From Adineta vaga (lineage: Eukaryota > Rotifera), in contig CP075496.1 in NCBI GenBank assembly GCA_021613535.1, forward strand, positions 10,230,001-10,294,000: DNA of 64,000 nucleotides, written 5' to 3'. Positions 32,882 through 45,500 of this stretch are shown here, in pieces. The notes under the pieces were generated by a model. That model was not told the DNA's origin, ran no database searches, and was given only the letters and a program-made list of their open reading frames with translations. How positions within the stretch are numbered: the first letter of the stretch is position 1; each line of letters begins with the position of its first letter. The translations under genes and the position numbers were made by a program.

Positions 32882-35800
32882 TTATTTTTCTTTATTTAAT
32901 GCTTCAATAAATTCTTCTAATTTTTCTTGAACTTGTCGAACACGTTCTGAACAAAAACAAAAAATAAATAATTTTCGTTCTGAAATTTAGAAAAAAAAGA
33001 AAACAAGATCTTACTTAATCCTTCAGCTAGATCAACACGTTTTCCTTTGAGAAGATCGGCTTTAAGTGTTTCATCACTACTAAAATCATCTAAAACTTCT
33101 TTTACTTCTCGTTCTAATCGACGAGCTAAATCAATAGAATAAAACTGTATTCTAACAAAAATCTGAATGCAAAAAGATTTACTTTCAATATTTGATATTT
33201 GTTGTCGAATAGCATTACTTGTTATATCAATCATACGTTTCAAACGCCAGAAAAAGACGATTTCACGACAATCAAGCTAGACAAAACAATAATAAAGAAT
33301 TCTAAGAAATAATAACAGTTCATTAACATACACCCTGATCAGCAAAACCTTTTTGATAATAATAAAAAAATCGACGACATTCAAGACATGTGGTTAAATT
33401 TCGTTTGAGAAATTGAATTTTATATACACGTTGCCATAGATCATTTATCTAATAAAAAAAAACATATATCATTGAAAATATGACAAATAAAGACATAACA
33501 TACAAAAGCATTTGATACATCAATCTTTTGTGTTTGTAGATTTTTCTTGACTGCAGTCAATTCATCATAATCAAGAACAGATCGAACCTTAACAAACAAT
33601 ACATATTATTCTAACCGTTAGAATATTCTTTATAATAAAACTTACTGCATGATTAGTTTTTGTTGTTTTATCTAATTGTTGTCGACTAAGTAGAACTTTA
33701 TCTAATTCTTTTACACATTGTTGTCGATTTTTTTCTTCAATTGTTGTACCTTGAAAACTAACCAATTTACGCCATGTACTTGGATTAGTTTGAGAAGTTA
33801 ATTCGGATTTTTGATATTCTAATTCTTTTCGAAGGATATTTTCCATAAATTTCGCTGCTGTTTCCCATTGTTGTTTATCAGGAACATTTCGATCTTGTAA
33901 GGCTTGAGTTTGAATTACTCTCTACAAGAAAAACTAATTAATACAAAATAAGTGAGAAAACGTTGATTCATACTAGAGAATCTAATGCTTTAGTATCCCA
34001 TTGATGTCTTGTACGGCATGCTTCAACAACTTGCATTTTTAAATCATTTGTAATTGGATCATGTGATCGACTTTTTTGTTCACGTTCAATTAAACTTTGA
34101 AATTCATCAAGTAATACTTGATGACCAATATCAACACATTGTCGTGGTAATTCTTTTTCAGCCCATTGTTGTAATTTAACATCAACTGTTGTATTAAATC
34201 CACTAAATAAATAAAGAATAGAGATTATCTGAAAGTTATCTTTGTAAGCATCTCTACCCAATTGAATCTGCTTGTGCAGCTGTTAGAAATACATCATCAA
34301 AAATAAAATTTGACATACGTGACCAAATATAATTCGATAAATTATCTTCCCTGAAATGAGAAAAATACATGATGATATGATTATGAAAAGAAGAATATAT
34401 ATATATAGGTACCATTGTTGACTAGGTATTAAACTAAGATTAACAACTTCATCGAGAATTTCACCACGAGCTTTTTCAAATAATTCATCCTATAAAATGA
34501 CAATTGGACTATAAGAAACTATCATTTCATTTCTACAAACTCGATCTTGTTCACGAAGTTTAGTAAAACTATTTTTCCATTCAGTTTCTAAATTAAATTT
34601 CAAAGCTTTAAATGTATCAGCTTGTTGTTCAACACTTTCTTTAACCATTTTCCAAAAACAATCACTAACAGCGTAACTTAAATTACGTGTTGTGGTCTGA
34701 TTCGCTTTGAAAATACCATCACTATGTAAAAATATCCAATAGAGGAACAAAATATTGAAAAGAAAAGATAATTTATACCGAAATAATTTTGAGTCTCGAA
34801 AAAAATCTTCTTCATATTTTTGGATGAGATCAATAGGATCATCGGCATTTCCTATAAAGATAAACAAATTGAATTATTAAAAATCTCAATTCGAATTCAT
34901 ATAATGTTTTTCGATAACTAACCTTTACCAGTAACTACTGCAAAATAGCCTAAAGCTTTCATTGCAAATAATTTTCCTTCAAGAATTTTTTTGATCTAAA
35001 CAAGATAGAATACGATACATATATGAGAATTCTTGATCATCTCTGTTTACTTACTCGACCAGTATCGTGTAAATTTGCTTCAGCCATATCTACTTTTGTT
35101 AGAACAAATATAGTACGTTTACCATGTGGATCCATTTTTGATACAAGATCAGTCACATTACTACGTTCAGCATCAACACTTCCGTCTAAAGTTACATAAT
35201 ATTTCTATCTTTCTCGTAAATATTGAATATCTACCTTGAATACAAAGAATAATTGCATTCGGATTTGACATGTAACTATTAGCAAGACGAGTTATTGAAC
35301 TTTTTGTATCTGATGCCATACCAAGTGTTTCCGTCTACGAAGAAACAAACAATACATTTTCATCACTAAAAAATTCTTTCATCAACTTACACTTATGATT
35401 CCAGGTAAATCGACTAGTACCATACGTTGTAGACCGGGACCTTTGACTGACAATGAAATGACCTAAAAGAAAATATATTCTATTCTATATTTATATGTAA
35501 TTTAAACGAACTTCACTACTGATCGTTTGTCCATCTTTGACTGACGCACGCATTCGAAGTTCAATCTCATTTCGTAGAGCAGCTAACTACATAGAAAATG
35601 AATCAATGTTAAATTCTATTAAACAATGTCTTCCATACATCTGCTTCTTTGGTTAGATCATATTCTTTTGGACTATCCTTAAATATTGCAACATGATAAG
35701 GACCTTCGCTTAAAGTCACTTTCACTGGACTACGTGTCATCATTTCACCAGCACCTCTAAACATATCCAATAAAAAAAACATAAAAGAATTCTCATACAC

Positions 35801-36898
35801 ATTGTAAAAAGTATATCAACAAACCGAGGAAATATACGTGCTTGTGTAATCATTTCTAATACACTTGTTTTACCTGAACTTTGATCACCAATAACCACAA
35901 CCTAAATACGAAAAATATAATTTGAATCATTTTAATTTTCATAGAAATTTGCAATCTGTACTCGTGGTAGATGATCTTGAATATTATAATTAGTATCATA
36001 ATCATTTAATTCATCTAAAACTTCACTGTACATATCGATCAAAGATTTCTAAAAAAGAAAAAGAAAAACGAATATAAATATTGAATTTGAATGAAAACAA
36101 ACCTTAATTTTGCGTTGTTTTTTTCCACTTTGATTTCTTTCTTGTCTTAGTAAAATTTGTTTCTTCATAGCTTTTATTTCTTTTTCTAATCGATCGATTT
36201 CACGTTGATATTTTATTTGTATACTCATCATTTCTTGATGAATTCTTTCTTGACGTTCATGTTCTTGTAATTGACTTGCCTAAAGATAACATCAAATTTA
36301 GAATTAAAAGAATATCGATACAAACTTTATTCGATTTCTCTTGCTCTTCACTTGATAATTGAACATTTTTATACGATTTTGTCCATGCAAAAAGGCCATC
36401 TAAAGAAATTGAAATAGATTACATAAGATAAACGATTATTTATTACCTGATGGTTTTTCTGCATTTCCATCGATATTTTGATCTTCCGATGCATCTTCTG
36501 ATGATGTGGAAAGAAAATTTGAAAATCTGTCTTGTAATTGTCTAACTTGATCTTGTAAATTAGTCTAGAGAAAAACAGAAAGAATCTTTTATTTCTAAAG
36601 TAATGAATATAAATTTCTATATATATATACTGTATCAGGTAATGAAACTGAATTAGCTAAATCAGACAAATGTTTGCTAAGAGCATTGACAGATTCTTCT
36701 GGCATGTATTCTTTCATCCATGAAATATCAGGTAATGCATCTTGTATTTCTTTATATTTCTAGAAAAATAGAAAATTATGATGAATATTTCAAATGAACA
36801 TAGAATTTTGCTAGTACTTTGCGAGCAGCAATACCCCCACCAACGGCTGTACCAAGAACTAAATAACGAAGACGAAGAAGACGAAGTAAAAATGCCAT
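32882..36898 (-). CDS. OPA1: OPA1-type dynamin-like GTPase of the mitochondrial inner membrane
   Basis: Drives inner-membrane fusion and maintains cristae. Roughly twenty short exons on the minus strand read through a full-length OPA1. The start is [19 protein letters not shown] (membrane segment), then a coiled coil ([19 protein letters not shown]). The GTPase has [20 protein letters not shown] (P-loop) and [20 protein letters not shown] (switch 1), then [10 protein letters not shown] (G3) and [11 protein letters not shown] (G4). The stalk has [20 protein letters not shown] and [18 protein letters not shown]. The end is [10 protein letters not shown] followed by [16 protein letters not shown] and the stop at 32882-32884. 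Match to the animal family is very high. The ATG at 36898 lacks a classical presequence; an acceptor lies 10 bases upstream, so a leader exon could be missing, or the short basic start may suffice. Head-to-head with the gene at 37500. Confidence 0.95.
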
Positions 36899-37499
36899 TT
36901 TCAAAGACTAAATAAGGAAGATGAAGTTTGAGCGAATTAATTTGATCAGAATCAGAAAACGAGACATTGCACTAGAAAAGAATCTTATTGAATCTTTCTT
37001 CAGAACCAATTAGGTTATTGATGAGAACGTACGTACATGACAAATATTCTTAGAAGGACATCTATCGTTACTATCAAACTGTACTCGAACATGTTCGAAA
37101 TACAAGATCGACTTTTACATACGCAAACTTTGTTTTAAATTTAAGTTAAAGATCAAATCATATAATAGTCTTTTTTTTCTGAAAATGGTTTCTCATGCCA
37201 ACATGTTCAGCATATGGTATATTGAATTTTTTTAAACATGATATTGATTTTCGTATCAAAAGAAATGTGTTAGTCTAACTATGTAAATAGATGACATAGT
37301 TTGTTTGCTTCGATGATAAGCAGTTGAACAAGAAGAGAGAAAAGAGATAAGAAAAATATATATCTATACGATGATGTTTATTTGACATTTGAAGAAAAGA
37401 AAGAAAACGTCGATTTTGACTGCGAATAATATAATATTAGGGACAACTTCTTTCGTATTTATTTTATAATTTAAGAGTAAGTTTTACATCAGTTAATAG
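36899..37499. other. Divergent promoter region of OPA1 and the PLP enzyme
   Basis: 601 bases between two divergently oriented genes. Next to OPA1 it holds a splice acceptor (36908-36920, minus) and a short upstream frame (36908-36967). The rest is AT-rich with no gene. Confidence 0.5.
36908..36920 (-). promoter_or_regulatory. 3' splice acceptor just before the OPA1 start codon
   Basis: CTTCCTTATTTAG on the minus strand ends 9 bases before the ATG at 36898. No upstream coding exon was recognised. It is a candidate spliced-leader trans-splice site or the end of a leader intron. Confidence 0.4.
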
Positions 37500-38588
37500 A
37501 TGTCTTCATCTTCTCCTCTTACTGTTCCATCTATTGATGAAGTCTATGCAGCTCAAGTTCGTTTGCAAGGTATTATTAATCGTACTCCACTTTTAAAATT
37601 AAATTATGATATTCCTGGTATGGAAATCTATTTGAAATGTGAACAATTTCAACCTATTTCAACATTTAAATTACGTGCAGCTGCTAATGCTGTTCAAATT
37701 TTATCTCCTGAAGAGAAACAAAATGGTGTTGTTACAGCATCTGCAGGTAATATGGCTCAAGGTTTAGCCTGGATTGCTCGAAAAGAAAATCTTAAATGTC
37801 AAGTCTTAGTACCCGACACTGCTAATGAAATTAAAGTAAAAGCAATTGAAAGATTAGGAGGAGAAGTTACTCGATGTTCATTTGAACAATGGTGGCAAGC
37901 GATTGTTACACATCAATGTCCAATGTTGGATGGTCATTTTGTTCATCCAGTATGTGATCGAAATGTAATGGCAGGAAATGGAACGATTGCATTAGAAATA
38001 TTAGATGAATTACCCGATTGTGATGCTATACTCGGTAAGTCAATTTACATACTGATAAAGAATTCTTCGAAAGTATTGATCAGCTATAATTTTCTTTTTC
38101 TTTCAGTTCCTTATGGTGGTGGTGCTCTCATTACTGGTATTGCATCTGTTGCTAAACATCTTAAACCATCTATCGATATATTAGCTTGTGAAATTGAAAC
38201 TGCTGCACCACTGGCTGCTGCATTTCATCACAATCAAATAACTAAAATTCCAATGGAAAAATCATGGGTTGATGGTATTGGTAGTTCAAGTGTTTTAGAT
38301 GAAATGTGGCCATTAGTTAAAACTTATGTCGATCATTCAATTGTTGTCTCATTAAAAGAAACTGCAAGAGCATTAAAAATTTTAATCGAAAGAAATCATT
38401 TCATTTGTGAAGGTGCAAGCGCGACAACAATTGCTGCTGCATTATGGCATTATATGAATTATGTACAAAATGGAAAAGCTAGTTCGAGTCGAAAAGATTC
38501 TCTAAAACAATTTAAAGTTGTAGCAGTTTTATCCGGAGCTGGAATTGATAATGAAACAATTATTAAATGTTTGAACGAAACTTTATAA
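37500..38588 (+). CDS. PLP-dependent serine/threonine dehydratase or serine racemase-like enzyme (fold type II)
   Basis: Probably acts on a hydroxy-amino acid by beta-elimination or racemisation. Two exons, 37500-38034 and 38107-38588, give 338 residues. The 72-base intron is in frame and has no stop, so it can be read through. NRTPLLKL opens the fold. Lys57 in STFKLRAA is the expected Schiff-base lysine. The substrate loop reads SAGNMAQG, where serine racemase and threonine dehydratase have GNHAQ. VPYGGGALITG is the phosphate-binding glycine loop. The end reads VLSGAGIDNE, where the family usually has SGGN, so the residue near the PLP pyridine ring is changed. These substitutions argue against a plain serine racemase; substrate is unknown. 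AATAAA at 38640 is a likely poly(A) signal. Confidence 0.85.
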   Translation: MSSSSPLTVPSIDEVYAAQVRLQGIINRTPLLKLNYDIPGMEIYLKCEQFQPISTFKLRAAANAVQILSPEEKQNGVVTASAGNMAQGLAWIARKENLKCQVLVPDTANEIKVKAIERLGGEVTRCSFEQWWQAIVTHQCPMLDGHFVHPVCDRNVMAGNGTIALEILDELPDCDAILGKSIYILIKNSSKVLISYNFLFLSVPYGGGALITGIASVAKHLKPSIDILACEIETAAPLAAAFHHNQITKIPMEKSWVDGIGSSSVLDEMWPLVKTYVDHSIVVSLKETARALKILIERNHFICEGASATTIAAALWHYMNYVQNGKASSSRKDSLKQFKVVAVLSGAGIDNETIIKCLNETL

Positions 38589-39501
38589 GTTCTTTTTTTA
38601 CTAACGTTTTCTTTCTATTGAATCACTGATGTTATATCTAATAAATGAGTCAATATGAAATAAATACTGTCGTTGAGTGCGAATATTACTACGTCGTAAT
38701 GATTCATTTCTTTGACAAGATTATCAAATTGAAGTGCAATGATTTTAAACTAATAGAAATCAACCATGTAAATCTTAAATTATATTTTATTGCAGTTAAT
38801 GCCTTTAAATATCGATATACACTAAATAACAAATGTCATCAAGATTTATGTCTTATCGATAGTAAGAAAAAAACTATGTTTTTATTGATTACTCTTAATG
38901 ACGATCACATTGCCAGAGGAGAAACTAGTTGATATCATAATCATTTCAATGATGTATCTCTAAATAATAACGTTAATTATTCAACTTGAATAATCGATCT
39001 TCTCTAGACAGAAATCTATTGAGAAATCTGTAATTATCCGCTCAGTGTCAAAAGTATCAAATCGAATGATCAGGTATATCCATTAAAATCATTTCCAAAG
39101 TACATCAGACTAATTGATCACCAAGGTTATTCATATAAGGACAAGAATAAATTTGAAAAAAAAAGAGAAAAGTGAGTGGGCTGATTTGATTCATATAGTT
39201 GATGTTCTATGATACATGTATATGTATATATGTATTAACCCATGTGATACGCTAAATTGACTTTCTTTTCTCTCCTTACATCTAATATCGACACATTGAT
39301 GTATAAATAAATGGTGTCTATGCTTGAATGAGTGTTACCTTCCTATGATTTCAACGCAAGACTCACAGATTAATATATACGGTATATTCTTACATTTTTT
39401 TTACACATTTCAGCTTTTGTACACCTATCAATAACGATTTTCTCATTGACGGCCACAACCAACGTCAGATAATATTATTATTCATTTAATTGATTTCCAT
39501 T
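38589..39501. other. Intergenic, no gene seen
   Basis: Spacer before the channel gene. A frame at 38645-38932 overlaps the poly(A) signal of the previous gene and has no domain; I do not call it. Confidence 0.45.
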
Positions 39502-42500
39502 ATGTCTGGTTCAAGAAAACAATCAATTGTTTCACGTATTCTTCATTTGTAAGTCAAGACCTAAACATGCATGTGTATATCTGATAATAGATTCGTTCTG
39601 TTGTTTGTTTTATCTCTCTTACATACTAAAAGAATATCGATTACGATGAAAAATAAAAGAGATCTTTTTCTCTTGCAGTTAATATGTTTTGTTTGAAAAG
39701 AAAATATGTTTTTAAAAATACTTTTTACATATGTATATATATATATATATCATCTTTTATTTGTATGAAAAGCAATAAGAATAAAAGAACGGTTTGTTGT
39801 AGAAACGCACTTACAAAAACGCATCATACTTAAGTAACGAACAAAGAAATAATGAAAATTGAAACCAAATGATACTTCTCTTCGTTTCTTTTCGCTTTTT
39901 TTACTTATTCATTCCTTATTCTGTTGTGTAAGATTATCAAATCGAGTCTTTTTTTCTCTGTTAGTCATTATTTACTAAATGAAAGTACACACGATCTAAT
40001 TCTATCCGATTGAAATGATATCAAAGTCATAGATGATAGAAGAGATATATTCGAAATCTGTACTCATCTTCAAAATCGAAATCTATCAAAAAGAGTGAGA
40101 GAGACAGAAATTAATCTTTGACAACAATGAGATAATATTTGGATAAGACAGTATTTCAGATTAAAGAAAGAGAGAAAGAATTCTTTTTCTCTTTCTCAAT
40201 GTTTGATATCACTATGAGAACAGCAGCCAATTTTTCTTGTCATCAAATATCATTCATCAAAGTCTCCTGTTGAGCCATACATCACTTATTTATCTTTCAG
40301 ACGAAAACATACAACAAAATACAAAACGATTTTATCAATATGCCTCGACGTTCATTGCGGCAACGCCGGTAGATATCTCTTTTTTATTCTTCATTTTAAA
40401 ATTTAACAATAGAAATTGATTTATTTTCTTTACAATAATAATATTTTGTCAAGTTTTTTTCTTTCTTTCATCATTTTCGTTATGAAAAAAAGACATCAAG
40501 TTCACATGATATATATATACCTAAAAGATAGAGTTACGTGTTAATAATAACTTATCATACGTGATATTTAGTGAAATATTTAATTAATATGACGTATGAT
40601 TTCACATATCTTTATAGGTATATGATCAGTTTCTTTCTCAAAAGATGTAAAATCATCTCTGTTAATTAAATAGAATTCAATCAAGATCGTATGTTTCAAC
40701 AATTTTCAATCTAAAACTGATCTCTATAATTGAATATCATTGTATTATCAACGAGTCGCCCATCTTTATCTTAAATAATCTGATTTATAGATTAAGATAA
40801 TGTGTCATTACTTTTCTTTTCTTTTCTGTCTACTCATTGTATGCATATGAATATTTGAACGTTCGTACAATATAAATGAGTAAATTGATAGACAGATAAT
40901 GATTTAATCTAATAACTTGATATATTAGAGTAAAAAGATTACTGTTCAGAAACAAGACAGATTTTTAACAAATATATAGAAGACGAAAAAGAAAAAGCCT
41001 ACTGCAGATATACTCTATGACTCTCATTTTTTGACGTGTACAATTATAGAATAGAATTGTGGCTTGCATTGATAGTATCAATTGTCCCTTATCAAGTGAC
41101 AAATATAATATTTTGAGAATGGTAAAAGAGCTTCATATAGAAGATATGAATATTATAAATAATTAACGAAACTAACCAATCTCTCTTTAGAAAGAAAGTA
41201 TTTTCATAGGCTAAACTGTAAATTTCATTTTATTTATAGACATTCAGTTCATCCATCAAATCAAAATGGTCGTAATAATTCAACATCAAATCAAAATCTT
41301 CTTCAACCCGAATCACAAATGAATATAACTAATAATCCATTAACAGCATCGACAGGAGCACCTGAAGGTTCAAACCAAACGTCACCATTGCAATCCGTAA
41401 CACCAGTGAATAATGATGATGAGAATGCTTCAAATAATCGTAATACAACAACAAGTCAATTATTAGTAAGTTTAACAAATTTAACAGCGAATAAAAGTTC
41501 GCATTCATTATTTGCAAAATTTACCGATGCAAAAAAAACTTTATTTGGACGAACAAATGCTCCAGATCCAACATTTTCAGCAGCGGATGAAAATAGAGCA
41601 TTATTAAGTTATATTCTATCAGAAACACATCCCGAATTAGGAGTTATACAAGAATATGAAAGTAACGGTGCACAATTAAATGCAGTTACAGATGAAGGAA
41701 ATACAGCAATACATCTCTTAGCACGAGCAGAACAAGCTTCTATAGAATGTATTACTATTGTTGATTATATTATTAAACGTGGATGTGATCCCAATCGACA
41801 AAATGATTATGGATGGACAGCAGGTTTGTTCAAAATCAAATTAATTCGAATTTAATACATCTCGTTTCATTTAGCTCATTATGCATTTGCAACACGTAAT
41901 TCTGATCTAGCTATCTACCTACTCAAAGTCATGATTGATGTTAATATTTCCACTTACGATATTCATAATGGTTTGTAAAGTTTCTTTCTTCTACTACTAT
42001 TCTACAATAAACTCTCTTTAGGATATGAGTCAAACATATCTTCTACATATCGCTGCACGACAAAATGATGGTGTTCTTATACGTCTTCTTGTTAAAACTT
42101 ATAGAGCACGTATTAATGTTTTTGATGAAGATGGTTGTACACCATTACATATTTGTTGTTATGAAGATAATATAGATGCATTCAAAGCATTACTTGAAAA
42201 TGATGCTGATTTTCAGAAAGGTACACGTTTAAATCCTCATGAAACACCTGTAAGTATTTGTGTTCGATATCAATATGATACTTGTCTACAAGCTTTATTT
42301 GAATTAACAACAAATTTTAATTGGAAACGTTATTTTTCTCAATTACCACGTTCACCATTACTATGTGATTTTCCTAGTATATATGGAATTCGATTACTTG
42401 TTGAACATGGACTTGATATTGATATATGTGATGAACGTGGAAATACATTTTTACATTATATAGTCAATAAAAAAGATATTGATTATGAAGATTATATTGA

Positions 42501-45500
42501 AACCTTAGTAGAAAAATCAGCTGATTTCAATCGACAAAATCGTCTTGGACGAACACCATTTCTTGCAGCACTAGAACAGAAAAATTTTGAATTAATCGCT
42601 GTATTTTTTCGTCATATCGATGTTACAAATATCAATATAGTTGATTCATTATCGAATACAGCATTACATTATTGTAAATATCTCAATGAAACAGTTATTT
42701 ACGATACAGTTTACAAATCAAATCCATCATCATTAGATGCACAAAATCGTGATGGCAATACTCCATTACATGATGCCATTCTGTATGATAATGAACTTTT
42801 TGCACAATATCTTCTTCACCAGGGTGCTAATCTGAATTTAATGAACAAAGAAGGAAATACACCACTTCATTTAGTTGCACGTGATGATAATGGCAAAATG
42901 TGGCGATTGTTAACAAAATATTCTCAATTAAATTTAATTGCAATGAATAAAATGGGAAAAACACCATTACATTTGGCATGTGCACATGAAAGACCGAATG
43001 TTGCTTCTGTATTAATCAATAAAATAAAAATTGAAGAAATTAATTTATTAGACAAACAAGGACGTACACCATTACATGAATGTGCAGAAAATCTTAATGG
43101 ATCATTAGCAAAACATTTAATACGACATGGTGCAGATGAAAATGCTAAAGATAGTCGACAAAATACTGTTTTACATTTAGCTACAGAAAAAGGTATTATA
43201 GTAGACTAAATATCATAGATACTTTTTAAACTTCTTCTTATTTTGTTTAGGTAATCTTGAATTAGTTCGTACATTGATAAAATCATCATCGATTGATATA
43301 AATCAATTAAATGCTGATATGCATTCACCACTTGGTCTTTCAATATTATATAATCATGATGATGTTAGTAAATTCTTACTTGAAGAAGAAAACACTCGTG
43401 TTCAATCGAGTGATTTAAAAATGGCAATGCAAATGAATAGTTTTGAAATGGTGAAATTATTAATTGAAAAAGATCGAAATTGTTTACGTGTACGATCAAC
43501 AACACATGGAGATATGATTATACATATATTTATGAGAAGAAATTTCAATAATTTAGTTTGTTTAGAATCATTACTTTCATTTATATCTGATAATGAATTA
43601 TTAACGTATTTATCAGAAAATAGTTTAACATTCGGAGATAATCTACTTCATATTGCAGGTAAGTAAAAGAATAAAGATAGTTAAGTCGTGTCAAGTAATT
43701 CAGAGAGTATCTACGACATGTGTTGAAATAAATTCGACAATTATTCATCATAAATTTATTCAATTTTGATACTATTTGAGATATGATTTCTTCTAGCTCG
43801 TGAAGATACTCCAAATGCTTTGACATGTTTCTTAAATTTATCTCGTGTAAAATTTTGGTTTTGGGCGAATATGATGTTGACAAAAAATACTGAAAATAAA
43901 ACGCCATTAGAATTAGCTAATGAATTTAAACATTATGCTATTATTAAACTAATTAATTCGAAATGGAAAGAATCGTATGAATATTTATCACATTCATTAC
44001 GTGATGGTCATTGTGGTGTATCATCAACAGGTGTAACACAATCGAAACGACGATGTTATAATTGTAATCAAACAGGTTTTATCGAATTAAGTAATGGACA
44101 AAATATTCGACCATGTCCTAAATGCAACGTCTGCTTATATAAATCTCAGGATAATAGTATGCAAGTATTTCTAGCACTATTATTCAGTGATGAATCAAGT
44201 ACGATTGCACTTGATATTATGGATTCATTAATAGTTATCAATGAAGTGCAAAAAGCTGTTCATCTTTATCTTGATCATATTGAACCATGGTAAGAATACG
44301 ATGTCAATAATAATGAGTCGAACTTATTAAGATTTTATTTTTTAGGGAAGAATTTGATAAAATTGATTTAGGTGATTCAACAAGTCTTTTAAATCATTTA
44401 GTCTATGGTACTGATAGTCAAAAGGTTTGTTACTATTAAGATTCATATTTGAATAATTAAGATTGAATTTTAGCAACCAAGTAGAAATCATTCTCGTAAT
44501 CCATCTGTATCACTTATACCGCCTCCAACTACTTCGAATGCATCCGCATTACCATTAACAACAAATAAAGTATTAGTTTCATCTCAAACTAATTCCTGTT
44601 TTGAATCCAAGTGGAGCTAATCTTTTGTCCGTACCAGGACCAACAATAAATCCTACATATGAGTCTCAACCTTCAATAACAAATACAAAATTTCGACCTG
44701 ATGGCACACAGTATCGTTCTATAGCACCATTAGAAGCAATATATTATCATGAACGTTTAGATCTAATAACTCATCCACTGATTAAAGGTAATATATCTAA
44801 TTCTAAAAAGTATAAAATTAGTTTCGTGTCTTGACTATCATCTATACTCGACCGTGATTATAATTCATCTCTTTCATTCTGCTTTAAAGGTTTGATCAAA
44901 TGGAAATGGGATAATTATGCTGCAAAACATTTTTATCTCGGTTTATTACTTGAAACATTGTTTCTTATTTCATGGACATGTATTTCTTTGATTGTTCCTT
45001 TTCCAGTTCGATATGTTTATCGTTTTCCACAAGATATATGGCGTTGCCTATTATGGGCAATAAGTATTGCATTTTTGATATGGGAAATCATTCGTGAAAT
45101 GTTTGATATATCCTATGCAAGAAAACGTTATGAAGATTATCTGATATGGGAAAGTCAACGAACAAAAAATCGATTAGATTTAATTTCAAAAAATAAATAT
45201 AAATCGAATACTGGAATACAATCAACAACGACTCCATTTGGTAAGACAGAAAGTGTAATTAAAATTGAAAATGAAACAGGTGAAACAGAACATATGACAG
45301 TCAATGAAACAACAAATACAGCTATGTCATCAAATATCAGTTTCACACCTATGCGTTCACATCATTCTCAACATCATCCCTTACCAGCAACAGTACCAAC
45401 GATAATCAAAGGTAAACTAACTGAACCAGTACCAAATCAACAGCAACCGATTGATGCCCCATTGAATTCATTTGATCCATCCAATACTCTTCTTAATGGT

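Noticed and set aside
38645-38932. 95-residue open frame after the PLP enzyme
   Set aside because: It begins right at the poly(A) signal of the upstream gene and has no recognisable content.
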